Origin: Sphingobacterium sp. lm-10 | Lineage (GTDB): Bacteria > Bacteroidota > Bacteroidia > Sphingobacteriales > Sphingobacteriaceae | Length of the DNA stretch: 64,000 nt | Assembly: GCF_023554555.1 (NCBI RefSeq) | Contig: NZ_JAMJWC010000001.1 | Span: forward strand, 1,674,001-1,738,000 | Reading direction: 5' to 3' | Part shown: in pieces, positions 9,990 to 16,999 of the stretch | Layout of the letters: every line of letters begins with the position of its first letter | How positions within the stretch are numbered: the first letter of the stretch is position 1 | Position numbers and translations under genes: made by a program | The notes under the pieces: model-generated | Seen by the model: the letters and a program-made list of their open reading frames with translations, nothing else | What the model was told of the DNA's origin: nothing | Database searches by the model: none

Positions 9990-10016
9990 AAGGAGAGCTA
10001 CGGTGTAGTTCTCCTT
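9990..10016 (-). terminator. Terminator of the kinase/response-regulator operon
   Basis: A 12-bp stem (one G-U pair) with a 3-base loop: AAGGAGAGCTAC / GTAGTTCTCCTT. On the minus strand it is followed by TTGTTTTATT, as expected for a factor-independent terminator after the response regulator gene. Confidence 0.75.
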
Positions 10017-10049
10017 ATTTATTATATAGACTGGATAGTTTCTAGTACG

Positions 10050-10715
10050 TTATATCAAACCCTTCTCCTTGCAGTACACTGCAAGCTGTTCATTCTTCAA
10101 AAAACCTAAAGCTTCTTTCATACTATTGAGTCGTTTTTCAACGCTACTTAAACTGCAAGGTTTTAATTGCCGCTGTTTCAAGATAAAGGGTATATTTTTT
10201 TGCATTTCTCCTTGATAAAGTAGCGATACGATAGCAATATCTACGGTTGTAAATTCGAAAGAATTTTCCTCACGTATCGCTTGCTTTATCGCGGAAGGTT
10301 TATAGCACTTTTGCGCATACACCGTATGAAGAGCTTGCCTAAGATGATCTGCATCATGTCGTGCCTTACGTACGTAACCATCAACCTTCAGGTTTTCGAA
10401 AAGATCATCAATAACACTTGGGCGATTTTCACCGGAGAAAACAATCACTTTTAAATCTGGCTGAACATTTTTTGCTTCGCGAATTAAATCTGTGCCATGC
10501 TCAAGTCTTTGCGTATTATTATCTGGTTCGAAACTGAGGTCAGTAATCAGTAAATCATAGGGTTCGCGAGCCCGTTGTGCATTTTTTATCCAGGATAAAG
10601 CGTGATCACAATAGTATACATAATCTGTAGTTGCAACCTGAAGGTCCTGAAGGGTCTTCTGCAATGATATATTGGCGCTTTGTTGATCTTCCGCGATAAG
10701 GACTTTTTTAAACAT
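10050..10715 (-). CDS. Response regulator with atypical C-terminal HTH
   Basis: A 221-residue two-component response regulator. The receiver domain (about residues 1-125) shows acidic residues in LIAEDQQ, the phospho-acceptor Asp in DLLITDLSF, Ser in VIVFSGEN and Lys in GYVRKAR. The C-terminal part (about 150-221) is a small HTH with SLSSVEKRLNSMKEALG, a Bacteroidota LuxR-like form that recurs in the broken gene at 63.1 kb. It begins 8 bases after the sensor kinase gene and ends in a terminator, so the two form an operon. The phased TTCCG array upstream of the operon is an attractive candidate binding site, but this is inference. Confidence 0.9.
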   Translation of the reverse strand: MFKKVLIAEDQQSANISLQKTLQDLQVATTDYVYYCDHALSWIKNAQRAREPYDLLITDLSFEPDNNTQRLEHGTDLIREAKNVQPDLKVIVFSGENRPSVIDDLFENLKVDGYVRKARHDADHLRQALHTVYAQKCYKPSAIKQAIREENSFEFTTVDIAIVSLLYQGEMQKNIPFILKQRQLKPCSLSSVEKRLNSMKEALGFLKNEQLAVYCKEKGLI

Positions 10716-10723
10716 ATTTTAAT

Positions 10724-12415
10724 CTATTTATAAATGGGGATACGGATATCTATTTTTAACCCATCTCCAGCTTCGCTAGCAAAGATAATTTCTCCCCTCA
10801 ATCCTTGAATACGGGAAACCGTATTATCAATACCTTTTCCTCGTGGCGCATCGGCTTTCATTCCAACTCCGTCGTCCTGATAATGAATCTGCAGACTCTG
10901 GTCTTCTTGACTAAAACGAATCGCCACGCTCTCCGCATGACTATGTTTTGCCATATTGACCATCATCTCAAGCAGCACTTCTGTCAGTTCAGATTTGGCC
11001 TGATCGCTGACATACTCCCATACTAATGCATCATTACCAGCAATTAACACGCGGCGATTCTCCTTCGCAAAGGATTTTAACAAGTCTCCTAATACATCAT
11101 GATAAGCATTTGAAGTTTCTGTCAGTTCTTCCGCTTCATAAGATATATCACGTGATTTATTGTACATAGTATCCAACTTATCGAGCAAGCTATCCCGATC
11201 CAATTGATCATTGTATTCAATTTCGTTCATTACACGATAGATACCATTGGCTACTACGTCATGCACCTTACGTGATGTCGCCAGTTTACTTGCTTTTATT
11301 TTATTTTGTGCTTCTAATTCCAATCGTTCTTTCCGCTTCTTATACCAAAAATTGCCGCCTATACCCGCGAAAATAATAAGAAATGTGAGCCCACCAGTTA
11401 TAGCACGTTGCCGAGTAAGTCGAGTCGATTTTTCGATATTATCATTTTCTAAACGCAGGTTGTCGGCTTTGTTTTTCTCTACTTCATACCGAATTAAAGC
11501 AAATTGATTTTTAGCGGCTTTACGAGCGCTATCCAAACTATCAGTGAGTGTACTGTAGCTATTGAAATAGGTTTGCACGGAATCTCTATTCCCTGTTTGG
11601 ATTAATCGCCGCAGCGCTTTGACCTGTGCATCCGGACTTTTAATCTTTAAAGCAGAAACATACTGCTTCCGTGCGTAGAACAAAGAGGAGTCGGGACGCC
11701 GTTGCTTATAGTAATCAGCAAGATGGGCATAACTCGCATTTTGGCCGGAGAAGTCTTTTTCTCGGATACGTATGGCTAATGCAATCAATAATTCAGGAGC
11801 TGCTATGTAGGAAGGATCGTTTTCCCATCGCGCATTAGCTAGGTTAGATAATGTGCGGGCGTATTCTTTACGATTTAGATAAGGTCGAGATAAGACTTTC
11901 TGAAAAATTTCATCAGCCTTACTATGCTGTTTAAGATTTTCATAAACTAAAGCAATATTATTCTGAAATATGGATATGTTAGCCGAATCCTGAGAAAAAA
12001 TTAGGGCGTTTTTAAAAAAAGATAGTGCGTCCTCATAATTTTTTAAATCACGGCTGATCCTTCCTAGAGTGTTATAATTAGAGCTTAGATAAGGATAGTG
12101 CTCCTCTTTCTGTTGATCCAAAAAGTCATTTGCCTGTAGCGCTGTTTCCTGCCCACCAAAATAATCCCCCGCTTCTCGTTGAATCATGGCCATCATCAAC
12201 AAACAATTAGCGACATTTAAGCTATCAGGTATATTTTGAAAATAATCTTTTGCTTGACTAAATTTTAAAAAAGCACTATCTGACTTACCTTCATTCAAAA
12301 ACACATAAGCTTGATCGTAATCATAATTTTCAGATTCGATTAGAATTTCTTCTCCGGGTTTATCAGAACAGGACAACAGGAAGAGAGCTGCAAAAATATA
12401 GAAGGGATTTTTCAA
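10724..12415 (-). CDS. Lipoprotein-type TPR sensor histidine kinase
   Basis: A 563-residue sensor kinase. N-terminal lipobox (FLLSC, about residue 16), periplasmic TPR-like repeats (about 30-270), coiled coil, one membrane helix (about 335-355, ITGGLTFLIIFAGIGGNFWY), a HisKA_3-like helix with the likely phospho-His in SRKVHDVVANGIYRVMNEIE, and a C-terminal HATPase_c domain with the N-box MMVNMAKHSHA and glycine boxes DDGVGM and GKGIDN. This is the typical NarX/LytS-like ATPase used with HTH response regulators. It is followed 8 bases later by its response regulator. A small secreted-peptide ORF precedes it, separated by an attenuator-like hairpin. Confidence 0.92.
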   Translation of the reverse strand: MKNPFYIFAALFLLSCSDKPGEEILIESENYDYDQAYVFLNEGKSDSAFLKFSQAKDYFQNIPDSLNVANCLLMMAMIQREAGDYFGGQETALQANDFLDQQKEEHYPYLSSNYNTLGRISRDLKNYEDALSFFKNALIFSQDSANISIFQNNIALVYENLKQHSKADEIFQKVLSRPYLNRKEYARTLSNLANARWENDPSYIAAPELLIALAIRIREKDFSGQNASYAHLADYYKQRRPDSSLFYARKQYVSALKIKSPDAQVKALRRLIQTGNRDSVQTYFNSYSTLTDSLDSARKAAKNQFALIRYEVEKNKADNLRLENDNIEKSTRLTRQRAITGGLTFLIIFAGIGGNFWYKKRKERLELEAQNKIKASKLATSRKVHDVVANGIYRVMNEIEYNDQLDRDSLLDKLDTMYNKSRDISYEAEELTETSNAYHDVLGDLLKSFAKENRRVLIAGNDALVWEYVSDQAKSELTEVLLEMMVNMAKHSHAESVAIRFSQEDQSLQIHYQDDGVGMKADAPRGKGIDNTVSRIQGLRGEIIFASEAGDGLKIDIRIPIYK

Positions 12416-12477
12416 AGTAAAGGCCGGTAGAGTTACCCCACTAATTTATGCAATAATTAGCATAATTAAATAAGAAA

Positions 12478-12497
12478 GGGCAACTAAAATGTTGCCC
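12478..12497 (-). terminator. Hairpin between small peptide ORF and sensor kinase
   Basis: GGGCAAC-TAAAAT-GTTGCCC forms a perfect 7-bp stem; on the minus strand TTTCTTATTT follows. It lies between the 53-codon ORF and the kinase, so it could terminate most transcripts of the small gene and let a fraction read into the kinase. Confidence 0.6.
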
Positions 12498-12526
12498 CTC
12501 ATATGTAAACTATTATCTACAACTAC

Positions 12527-12688
12527 TTATGGTTTTATCGGAGGTCTTGGCGGAATTACAGTTCCTGTGTCACCTTCTTCACCTCCATCGCCATCGGTAC
12601 TTTGAATGGTTGTTTGTCCATTTTGTCCGGTTGTAGGTGTTGATTGTCCACCCTGGCTGATCATTAGAAGAAAAATTAAATACCACAT
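12527..12688 (-). CDS. Small predicted secreted peptide, 53 residues
   Basis: Short frame with ATG at 12686-12688 and TAA at 12527-12529. The product begins with a short hydrophobic segment (MWYLIFLLMISQGGQ) followed by a Thr/Gln/Gly-rich and acidic stretch and ends VIPPRPPIKP. Support: same strand as the kinase/regulator operon, a hairpin with a U-rich tail just after its stop, and a signal-like start. I do not recognise a family. It could be a secreted ligand or accessory peptide of the kinase, or a leader peptide for attenuation; it may also be spurious. Confidence 0.45.
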   Translation of the reverse strand: MWYLIFLLMISQGGQSTPTTGQNGQTTIQSTDGDGGEEGDTGTVIPPRPPIKP

Positions 12689-12759
12689 TTTACAAAAAAT
12701 TAAAAGTCAAAAACTTGGTAGGTCCGCATGCTTCGTGCACGGGGTTGCTACAATTGTTT

Positions 12760-12848
12760 TCAGAAGGCCTTCTGATTTTTTGGGAAGTGTGAGATCATAC
12801 TGCGGAAGACTAAAGCTGCTTCCCAAACCGGCTAAAGAATGCCGCAGT
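12760..12848. other. Structured segment: palindrome plus two interlocking stems
   Basis: A 16-bp perfect palindrome TCAGAAGGCCTTCTGA (12760-12775) followed by T6 is joined to two crossing pairings: TTGGGAAG (12780-12787) with CTTCCCAA (12819-12826), and ACTGCGG (12799-12805) with CCGCAGT (12842-12848). Crossing stems are the arrangement of an H-type pseudoknot. Neither strand has a convincing protein here. It could be a small RNA, the 5' leader of the minus-strand operon, or chance. Confidence 0.4.
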
Positions 12849-12959
12849 GTTTTCTCTTTTTTGGAATCTGTTTTGTATCTTTCCTCGAAAGAACGAACTA
12901 ATCTATTACCTGATTCCGAAAGCAAATTTATAGCGGACAACTGGCTGATAAAAAGGTAT

Positions 12960-13077
12960 TTCCGATGATTCCGCTCTTTCCGGTGGTATTCCGAAAATTC
13001 CGATTGAATTCCGGTTTTTCCGATGGAAAACAGCTAGATGGAGGCTCTTGGCGACTTATGGTTTTCCGTAAATTCCG
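12960..13077 (+). repeat. Phased array of TTCCG boxes (20-bp unit, TTCCG-N4-TTCCG)
   Basis: TTCCG starts at 12960, 12969, 12978, 12989, 12998, 13009, 13018, 13064 and 13073. From 12969 to 13028 there are three tandem 20-bp units of the form TTCCG-N4-TTCCG-N6; a fourth similar unit at 13064-13083 lies just upstream of the promoter-like element of the next gene. Same-face spacing near one helical turn is typical of cooperative activator or iteron binding sites. A single further box is at 12914. Confidence 0.7.
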
Positions 13078-13092
13078 ATGGGTGGATAGATG

Positions 13093-13100
13093 TAATTTTG
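13093..13100 (+). promoter_or_regulatory. -7 promoter element TAATTTTG
   Basis: Matches the Bacteroidota sigma-A -7 consensus TAnnTTTG, 5 bases before the ATG at 13106, implying a nearly leaderless transcript. A clear -33 TTTG is not seen, which fits activation through the TTCCG boxes ending 16 bases upstream. Confidence 0.5.
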
Positions 13101-13105
13101 TACCT

Positions 13106-14131
13106 ATGCCAACAATAATTAACTTTAATGAAGCCGTTATCGCCTTCTACCTAAATAGAAAAGCAGATAATGATCTTGGAGAAATAGAACGTCGCTCACC
13201 AGCAGCGTTGAGAGATGTACTTTTATTAAAACTTGCATCTGGGGATTTGCAAAAAGACACGCCTGCGCTTGAAAAGATCTTCAACAATACCAGGAAATTT
13301 GAAGACCTTGCACGCGCCATTATGAATGGAGGAATTGACAAATTCAGACCAGTTCAATACTTTATGCAAGGCAGAACCAGCGAACCATCAGATGACACCA
13401 TTATTTTGCTATCAATCTTCATAAACTTTCAGCCGCGACCATACGCTGCTTGGCGAGAAAAAGAGTTAGAAGAAGTTGAAAATGCCGTATCGGGCAATGA
13501 AAAAACGCAGGAATCAAAAGCAAGTAACCCGGGCGAAGAGATGCCAAAAGGAGATAATAATACTTCGGGTGAACCAACAGGAGTTCCTAAAGAAATGACA
13601 AGTGAAGTGAGCACGAATCCAAACCCATTAATTGGTGTTGCTCCAACCAAAACCAAAGACGCAGATACAAAAATCACGCTGGGTACAAATAGTGAGGGAG
13701 AACAAAATAAAAAAGTGGTTTTGACAAGACATCCTGTTTGGAAGTTAAAGGATAAAAAGTCATTATCTATACTATCTACAGCGCTAGTACTTACTCTTTT
13801 AATGGCTTTTTATACTTGGCCGGATAAGCAGTGTATGTACTGGAATGGAGAAAACTATGTTGCTATAGATTGCAATGATGTAAATCCCCAACTCAACATC
13901 ATGGCGTTGAATAGTGAAAAGTTAAGGCATTTTAAAAGAATCACACAAACGGACACCTTAACCAAGAATCATGTCAATAAGGTATGGTATTCGAAAATCA
14001 ACAATGAAGTTGAGTTTTTTACCTATCCTGGGTTACATCCTACCCATCAACATAGGTCGCTGAAAGCTGCCACACAATATATACTCGAGTCTTACGCTAT
14101 CTGCAAAAACAAAGAAGGCGCAATTGATTAA
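13106..14131 (+). CDS. Single-pass membrane protein of unknown function
   Basis: A 341-residue protein from the ATG at 13106. The frame stays open upstream, but that stretch is made of the TTCCG array and is not credible protein. The N-terminal part (about 1-120) is a compact, mixed-charge domain (NFNEAVIAFYLNRKADND, later ILLSIFINFQPRP), followed by a long Ser/Thr/Lys/Glu linker (about 125-210), one membrane helix (about 222-242, LSILSTALVLTLLMAFYTW) and a C-terminal extracytoplasmic region of about 100 residues with two Cys near the membrane (KQCMYWNGENYVAIDC). I do not recognise the family. It diverges from the peptide/kinase/regulator operon and could be its target. Confidence 0.7.
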   Translation: MPTIINFNEAVIAFYLNRKADNDLGEIERRSPAALRDVLLLKLASGDLQKDTPALEKIFNNTRKFEDLARAIMNGGIDKFRPVQYFMQGRTSEPSDDTIILLSIFINFQPRPYAAWREKELEEVENAVSGNEKTQESKASNPGEEMPKGDNNTSGEPTGVPKEMTSEVSTNPNPLIGVAPTKTKDADTKITLGTNSEGEQNKKVVLTRHPVWKLKDKKSLSILSTALVLTLLMAFYTWPDKQCMYWNGENYVAIDCNDVNPQLNIMALNSEKLRHFKRITQTDTLTKNHVNKVWYSKINNEVEFFTYPGLHPTHQHRSLKAATQYILESYAICKNKEGAID

Positions 14132-14150
14132 TCAATTGCGCCTTCTTTGT
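14109..14150. terminator. Bidirectional terminator overlapping a coding end
   Basis: A perfect 20-bp inverted repeat around a TA centre: ACAAAGAAGGCGCAATTGAT then its exact complement. It overlaps the last codons and stop of the plus-strand gene and ends 2 bases before the stop of the minus-strand gene, so one hairpin serves both convergent genes. Confidence 0.85.
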
Positions 14151-14152
14151 CA

Positions 14153-15199
14153 CTAATAATTTGCTACCGTTTCTACGAGCTGCTCGGCATAGAGATAGAT
14201 ATCATCTAATTGGTTGAGCTCGTATTTTAACTCCTTTTTCTCTTTGTCAAAGAGCCCCAATCGAAGTCTGCTCGACGTGAAATAGAAACGACAAATTGGT
14301 TTTCTATTATTGTCGTCCAAAATAATACCACAGTAGGATTGATTATCACGCATAAATATCCTGCCTACCTCAATATTTTTACGCAAAATCGATTTCACAA
14401 TTAAAAAGCCATCAATCTCCTCTTGTGTCGTTACAATGAGAGAAGTAGGTTCAACCGGTTGTGCAGCCAATTGTTCCTCCGCATCTGTTTCTTTTTTTAA
14501 AGCGCTTTTCAGTCGCTCTGCGATCTGATCATTGACAATCTGGGCGAACACTCTTTTAACTAATGGATTAAATTGTTCCAAAATTTTTGCAGTAACCACA
14601 CTGGGATACACCTGTTTGGCAAAATATCGCACGAATTCATCCGTTGGATGTTGCATCTCCGCATTCACTAGAATAGTTAATTCAGTGGAGTATTTAAGAT
14701 CGCTTGCAGCGGTAGAGATACTTTCTAAATCGTACACAGATTTATGAAACTTTCTCAACTCTTGTATCTCATTATCTTTGATGTCTGATATTTTAAACTC
14801 AAAGAAGGGCTTTTCATCCATTTTGTTTGGCGTTACTAGGTCGGTATAAAACCGATACTCTATCCCATTGGTTAGCAAGCCAAACTTGGCTTCCGTAGTA
14901 TGGAAATAACGAAACAGCTGTGAATTATGGGGGTCCAAACCATCTGCATAATGCTTGCATTCGATGAGAATCGTAGGTTTTTCTTCGCGAAGAATAGCGT
15001 AATCTACCTTCTCCCCTTTTTTGATGCCGATGTCCGCAATAAATTCTGGATGTACCTCAAAAGGATCGAAAACATCGTACCCAAGAATTCTTAGAAAAGG
15101 TAATACAAGTGAAGTTTTTGTGGCTTCTTCTGTTTTAATTTGAGGCAAAAGCCGATCTACGCGCTTTCCAAATTGGCGAATTTCATCTTTAAAATCCAT
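14153..15199 (-). CDS. Standalone HSDR_N-type (type I restriction R N-terminal) nuclease-like protein
   Basis: A 348-residue protein whose first about 160 residues match the N-terminal nuclease domain of HsdR subunits: an early acidic residue in TEEATKTSLVLPFLRILGYDVF, then the D-x(n)-ExK core in VDYAILREEKPTILIECKHY. There is no helicase domain and no neighbouring hsdM/hsdS, so this is the standalone form common in many genomes. The rest is a helical segment plus a short beta-rich C-terminus (QSYCGIILDDNNRKPICRFYF). Catalytic residues are present, but the role is not established; defence is one option. Confidence 0.85.
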   Translation of the reverse strand: MDFKDEIRQFGKRVDRLLPQIKTEEATKTSLVLPFLRILGYDVFDPFEVHPEFIADIGIKKGEKVDYAILREEKPTILIECKHYADGLDPHNSQLFRYFHTTEAKFGLLTNGIEYRFYTDLVTPNKMDEKPFFEFKISDIKDNEIQELRKFHKSVYDLESISTAASDLKYSTELTILVNAEMQHPTDEFVRYFAKQVYPSVVTAKILEQFNPLVKRVFAQIVNDQIAERLKSALKKETDAEEQLAAQPVEPTSLIVTTQEEIDGFLIVKSILRKNIEVGRIFMRDNQSYCGIILDDNNRKPICRFYFTSSRLRLGLFDKEKKELKYELNQLDDIYLYAEQLVETVANY

Positions 15200-15345
15200 A
15201 ATGTAATCTCGTTTAGTAATTAATATTGGCGATGTGTTTGTTTTACGCTAGAAATAAAGATAGTGGCTTGACAACACGCGTCATTACGGGAAACCTTATC
15301 TTCTATTTGAAAAAAGTCACTTTTTTGCGGGCACAAACTCATTTT

Positions 15346-15654
15346 ATGAAAATAGTATACTATATCGTATTTGCATTGTTGATGGCTCATCCGCTGTCGG
15401 CTCAGAACAAGTATGCCACAACCAATGATGGCAGGCGCGTCATTCTTAAACCAGACGGCACTTGGATCTATGCTAAGTATGAAGCGAGCGCGCCCCCTAA
15501 CCCGACTTCCATCAAAAAAGGTTCAAGCGATAATAAGAAGAGTTCATCAACTGCCGAACCCACACGTCGATACATACGCGGACCTCGTGGAGGCTGTTAT
15601 TATATCAATAGAAACGGAAATAAAACTTATGTAGATCGAAGCATGTGTAATTAA
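15346..15654 (+). CDS. Small secreted protein with PBCV basic-adaptor-like C-terminus
   Basis: A 102-residue exported protein starting at the ATG at 15346, which gives a clean signal peptide (ending HPLSAQ). The mature N-terminus has the pattern TTNDGRRVILKPDGTWIYA, common in small Bacteroidota exported proteins. A Ser/Lys-rich linker leads to RGPRGGCYYINRNGNKTYV, which resembles the PBCV-specific basic adaptor domain (GPRGGxYYIN...GxKxYV). Two Cys (about positions 84 and 101) could form a disulfide. The function is unknown. Confidence 0.75.
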   Translation: MKIVYYIVFALLMAHPLSAQNKYATTNDGRRVILKPDGTWIYAKYEASAPPNPTSIKKGSSDNKKSSSTAEPTRRYIRGPRGGCYYINRNGNKTYVDRSMCN

Positions 15655-15679
15655 TTAAATGCAATTCCCTCATTTTCCG

Positions 15680-15687
15680 TAACTTTG
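15680..15687 (+). promoter_or_regulatory. -7 promoter element TAACTTTG
   Basis: Exact TAnnTTTG match 5 bases before the ATG of the NlpC/P60 gene, pointing to a very short leader. No clear -33 element. Confidence 0.5.
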
Positions 15688-15692
15688 CTTGA

Positions 15693-16235
15693 ATGAAAGC
15701 AGCGCATCTCATAAAAATATCCTGCCTAACAGGTTTGTATTTCTTAACAAATCTATCTTCAACTGCAAAATTTCCGGCTGAATCCCGAATGTATAGTAAT
15801 ACTTGTATAAGCGCTAATTATTCGGAAGAAGCTAAAGTTGTTGCGGAAGAAGAATTGATCGCATTCGCCAAAAAACTCTTAGGCATTAAATACAAATACG
15901 GACAAACCAGCCCAAGTGCCGGCTTCGATTGTTCCGGTTTTGTGTATTATGTATTTAAAGAATTTGGCATCAGCTTGCCCAGAAGTTCATCGGGTATGGG
16001 GCAAGCAGGAGAAGATATAAATTTAGAAGAGGCAAAGGCGGGGGATATTATCTTGTTTACGGGCACCAATCCTGCCAATCGCAGTATTGGACATGTAGGA
16101 ATTATACTGTCAAATGCGGCATCTCAAGGCCTTCATTTTATTCACGCCAGCTCGGGCAAGGCACAAGCAGTAACGGAAACCAAGTTGGAAGGTAGTTATC
16201 AACGTCGGTTTATGAAAGTTGTCCGCGTGCTCTAA
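15693..16235 (+). CDS. NlpC/P60 (C40) cell-wall peptidase
   Basis: A 180-residue exported peptidoglycan endopeptidase. Signal-like N-terminus (to about residue 25), a short spacer, then the NlpC/P60 domain (about 55-180) with the catalytic Cys in GFDCSGFVYYVF, the His in SIGHVGIIL and a third polar residue in FIHASSGK. The length and the absence of SH3 or LysM repeats make it a minimal single-domain hydrolase. It is preceded by a TAnnTTTG element and appears monocistronic. Confidence 0.92.
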   Translation: MKAAHLIKISCLTGLYFLTNLSSTAKFPAESRMYSNTCISANYSEEAKVVAEEELIAFAKKLLGIKYKYGQTSPSAGFDCSGFVYYVFKEFGISLPRSSSGMGQAGEDINLEEAKAGDIILFTGTNPANRSIGHVGIILSNAASQGLHFIHASSGKAQAVTETKLEGSYQRRFMKVVRVL

Positions 16236-16245
16236 TTTAATGCAA

Positions 16246-16275
16246 TTGCTTTTAAAAATTAGCTTCGTATTTTTG
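16246..16275 (+). promoter_or_regulatory. Promoter of the HD phosphohydrolase gene
   Basis: -33 TTG (16246-16248), 19-base spacer, -7 TATTTTTG (16268-16275), a full match to the Bacteroidota consensus, 36 bases upstream of the ATG. Confidence 0.6.
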
Positions 16276-16311
16276 AGTTGTAAAATAATTTAAAGAATTA
16301 GCGGAATAAGC

Positions 16312-16911
16312 ATGGTGCCTGAAAATCTTTCAAAACAACTCGCCTTTATCAAAGAAATCGACAAACTGAAATACATTCAGCGCAGAACGAAGTTGTTTCA
16401 TAGTGATCGATGCGAAAACAGCGCAGAACATAGTTGGCACCTCGCACTGATGGCCATCGTACTTACCGAACATGCGAATGAGTCGATAGACGTACTGAAG
16501 GTGATAAAAATGGTTCTCATTCATGATGTTGTGGAGATTGATGCTGGCGACACATTTATATATGACACCCAAAAAAGCCATGACAATACTGATGAAGAGC
16601 GCTTAGCTGCACAACGCATCTTCGGACTCCTACCGGAAGAAACCGCTCAGGAATTAATTGCTATTTGGGAAGAGTTTGAAGGCGGACAAACAGCAGAAGC
16701 CAAGTTTGCTCGCGCCATGGATCGCTTAGAACCTCTGTTACAAAACAGCTCCAACAATGGAGGTACCTGGCATGAGCCAGGAGTAAATTACCAGAAAGTA
16801 TATGCTAAAAAAAGTGTGATCAAAGAGGGTTCTAAAGATCTTTGGACTTATGCGGAGACCTTAATAGAGGACGGCGTGGAGAAAGGTTTTTTGAAAAAAA
16901 ACTCCAAATAA
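16312..16911 (+). CDS. HD-domain phosphohydrolase, YfbR-like 5'-nucleotidase family
   Basis: A 199-residue cytosolic HD-domain enzyme of the YfbR/HD_3 type, whose characterised members dephosphorylate deoxynucleoside 5'-monophosphates using a divalent metal. Metal ligands are visible: ENSAEHSWHLALMAI (first His and the HxxxH region), the HD pair in VLIHDVVEIDAGDTFIYD and a later Asp in ARAMDRLEPLL. The length fits the family. Its own promoter lies upstream. Confidence 0.88.
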   Translation: MVPENLSKQLAFIKEIDKLKYIQRRTKLFHSDRCENSAEHSWHLALMAIVLTEHANESIDVLKVIKMVLIHDVVEIDAGDTFIYDTQKSHDNTDEERLAAQRIFGLLPEETAQELIAIWEEFEGGQTAEAKFARAMDRLEPLLQNSSNNGGTWHEPGVNYQKVYAKKSVIKEGSKDLWTYAETLIEDGVEKGFLKKNSK

Positions 16912-16999
16912 TCGCTGCCTCGAAGTTGCATTCGCATCCATTTCCGACCTGTTTGGCCAGGTGTATTTCGCCTGACATGCATCTGGATTAACCTACATA

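Noticed and set aside
12707..12940. Minus-strand ORF of 77 codons (MSAINLLSESGNRLV...)
   Set aside because: It covers the palindrome and crossing stems, has no signal or domain, and competes with a plus-strand frame in the same stretch. Better explained as non-coding structured DNA, though not disproved.
12606..12968. Plus-strand ORF of 120 codons
   Set aside because: Antisense to the small peptide ORF and to the structured region; low-complexity and no family.
12965..13105. Upstream extension of the 341-residue protein (FRKFR repeats)
   Set aside because: The repeated FRKFR is only the translation of the TTCCG array, and a -7 promoter element lies inside it.
9929..15295. Shared 11-mer TTACGGGAAAC upstream of the PLD gene and near 15284
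   Set aside because: Same orientation relative to the genes but at very different distances from promoters; a single 11-base match in this window is compatible with chance.
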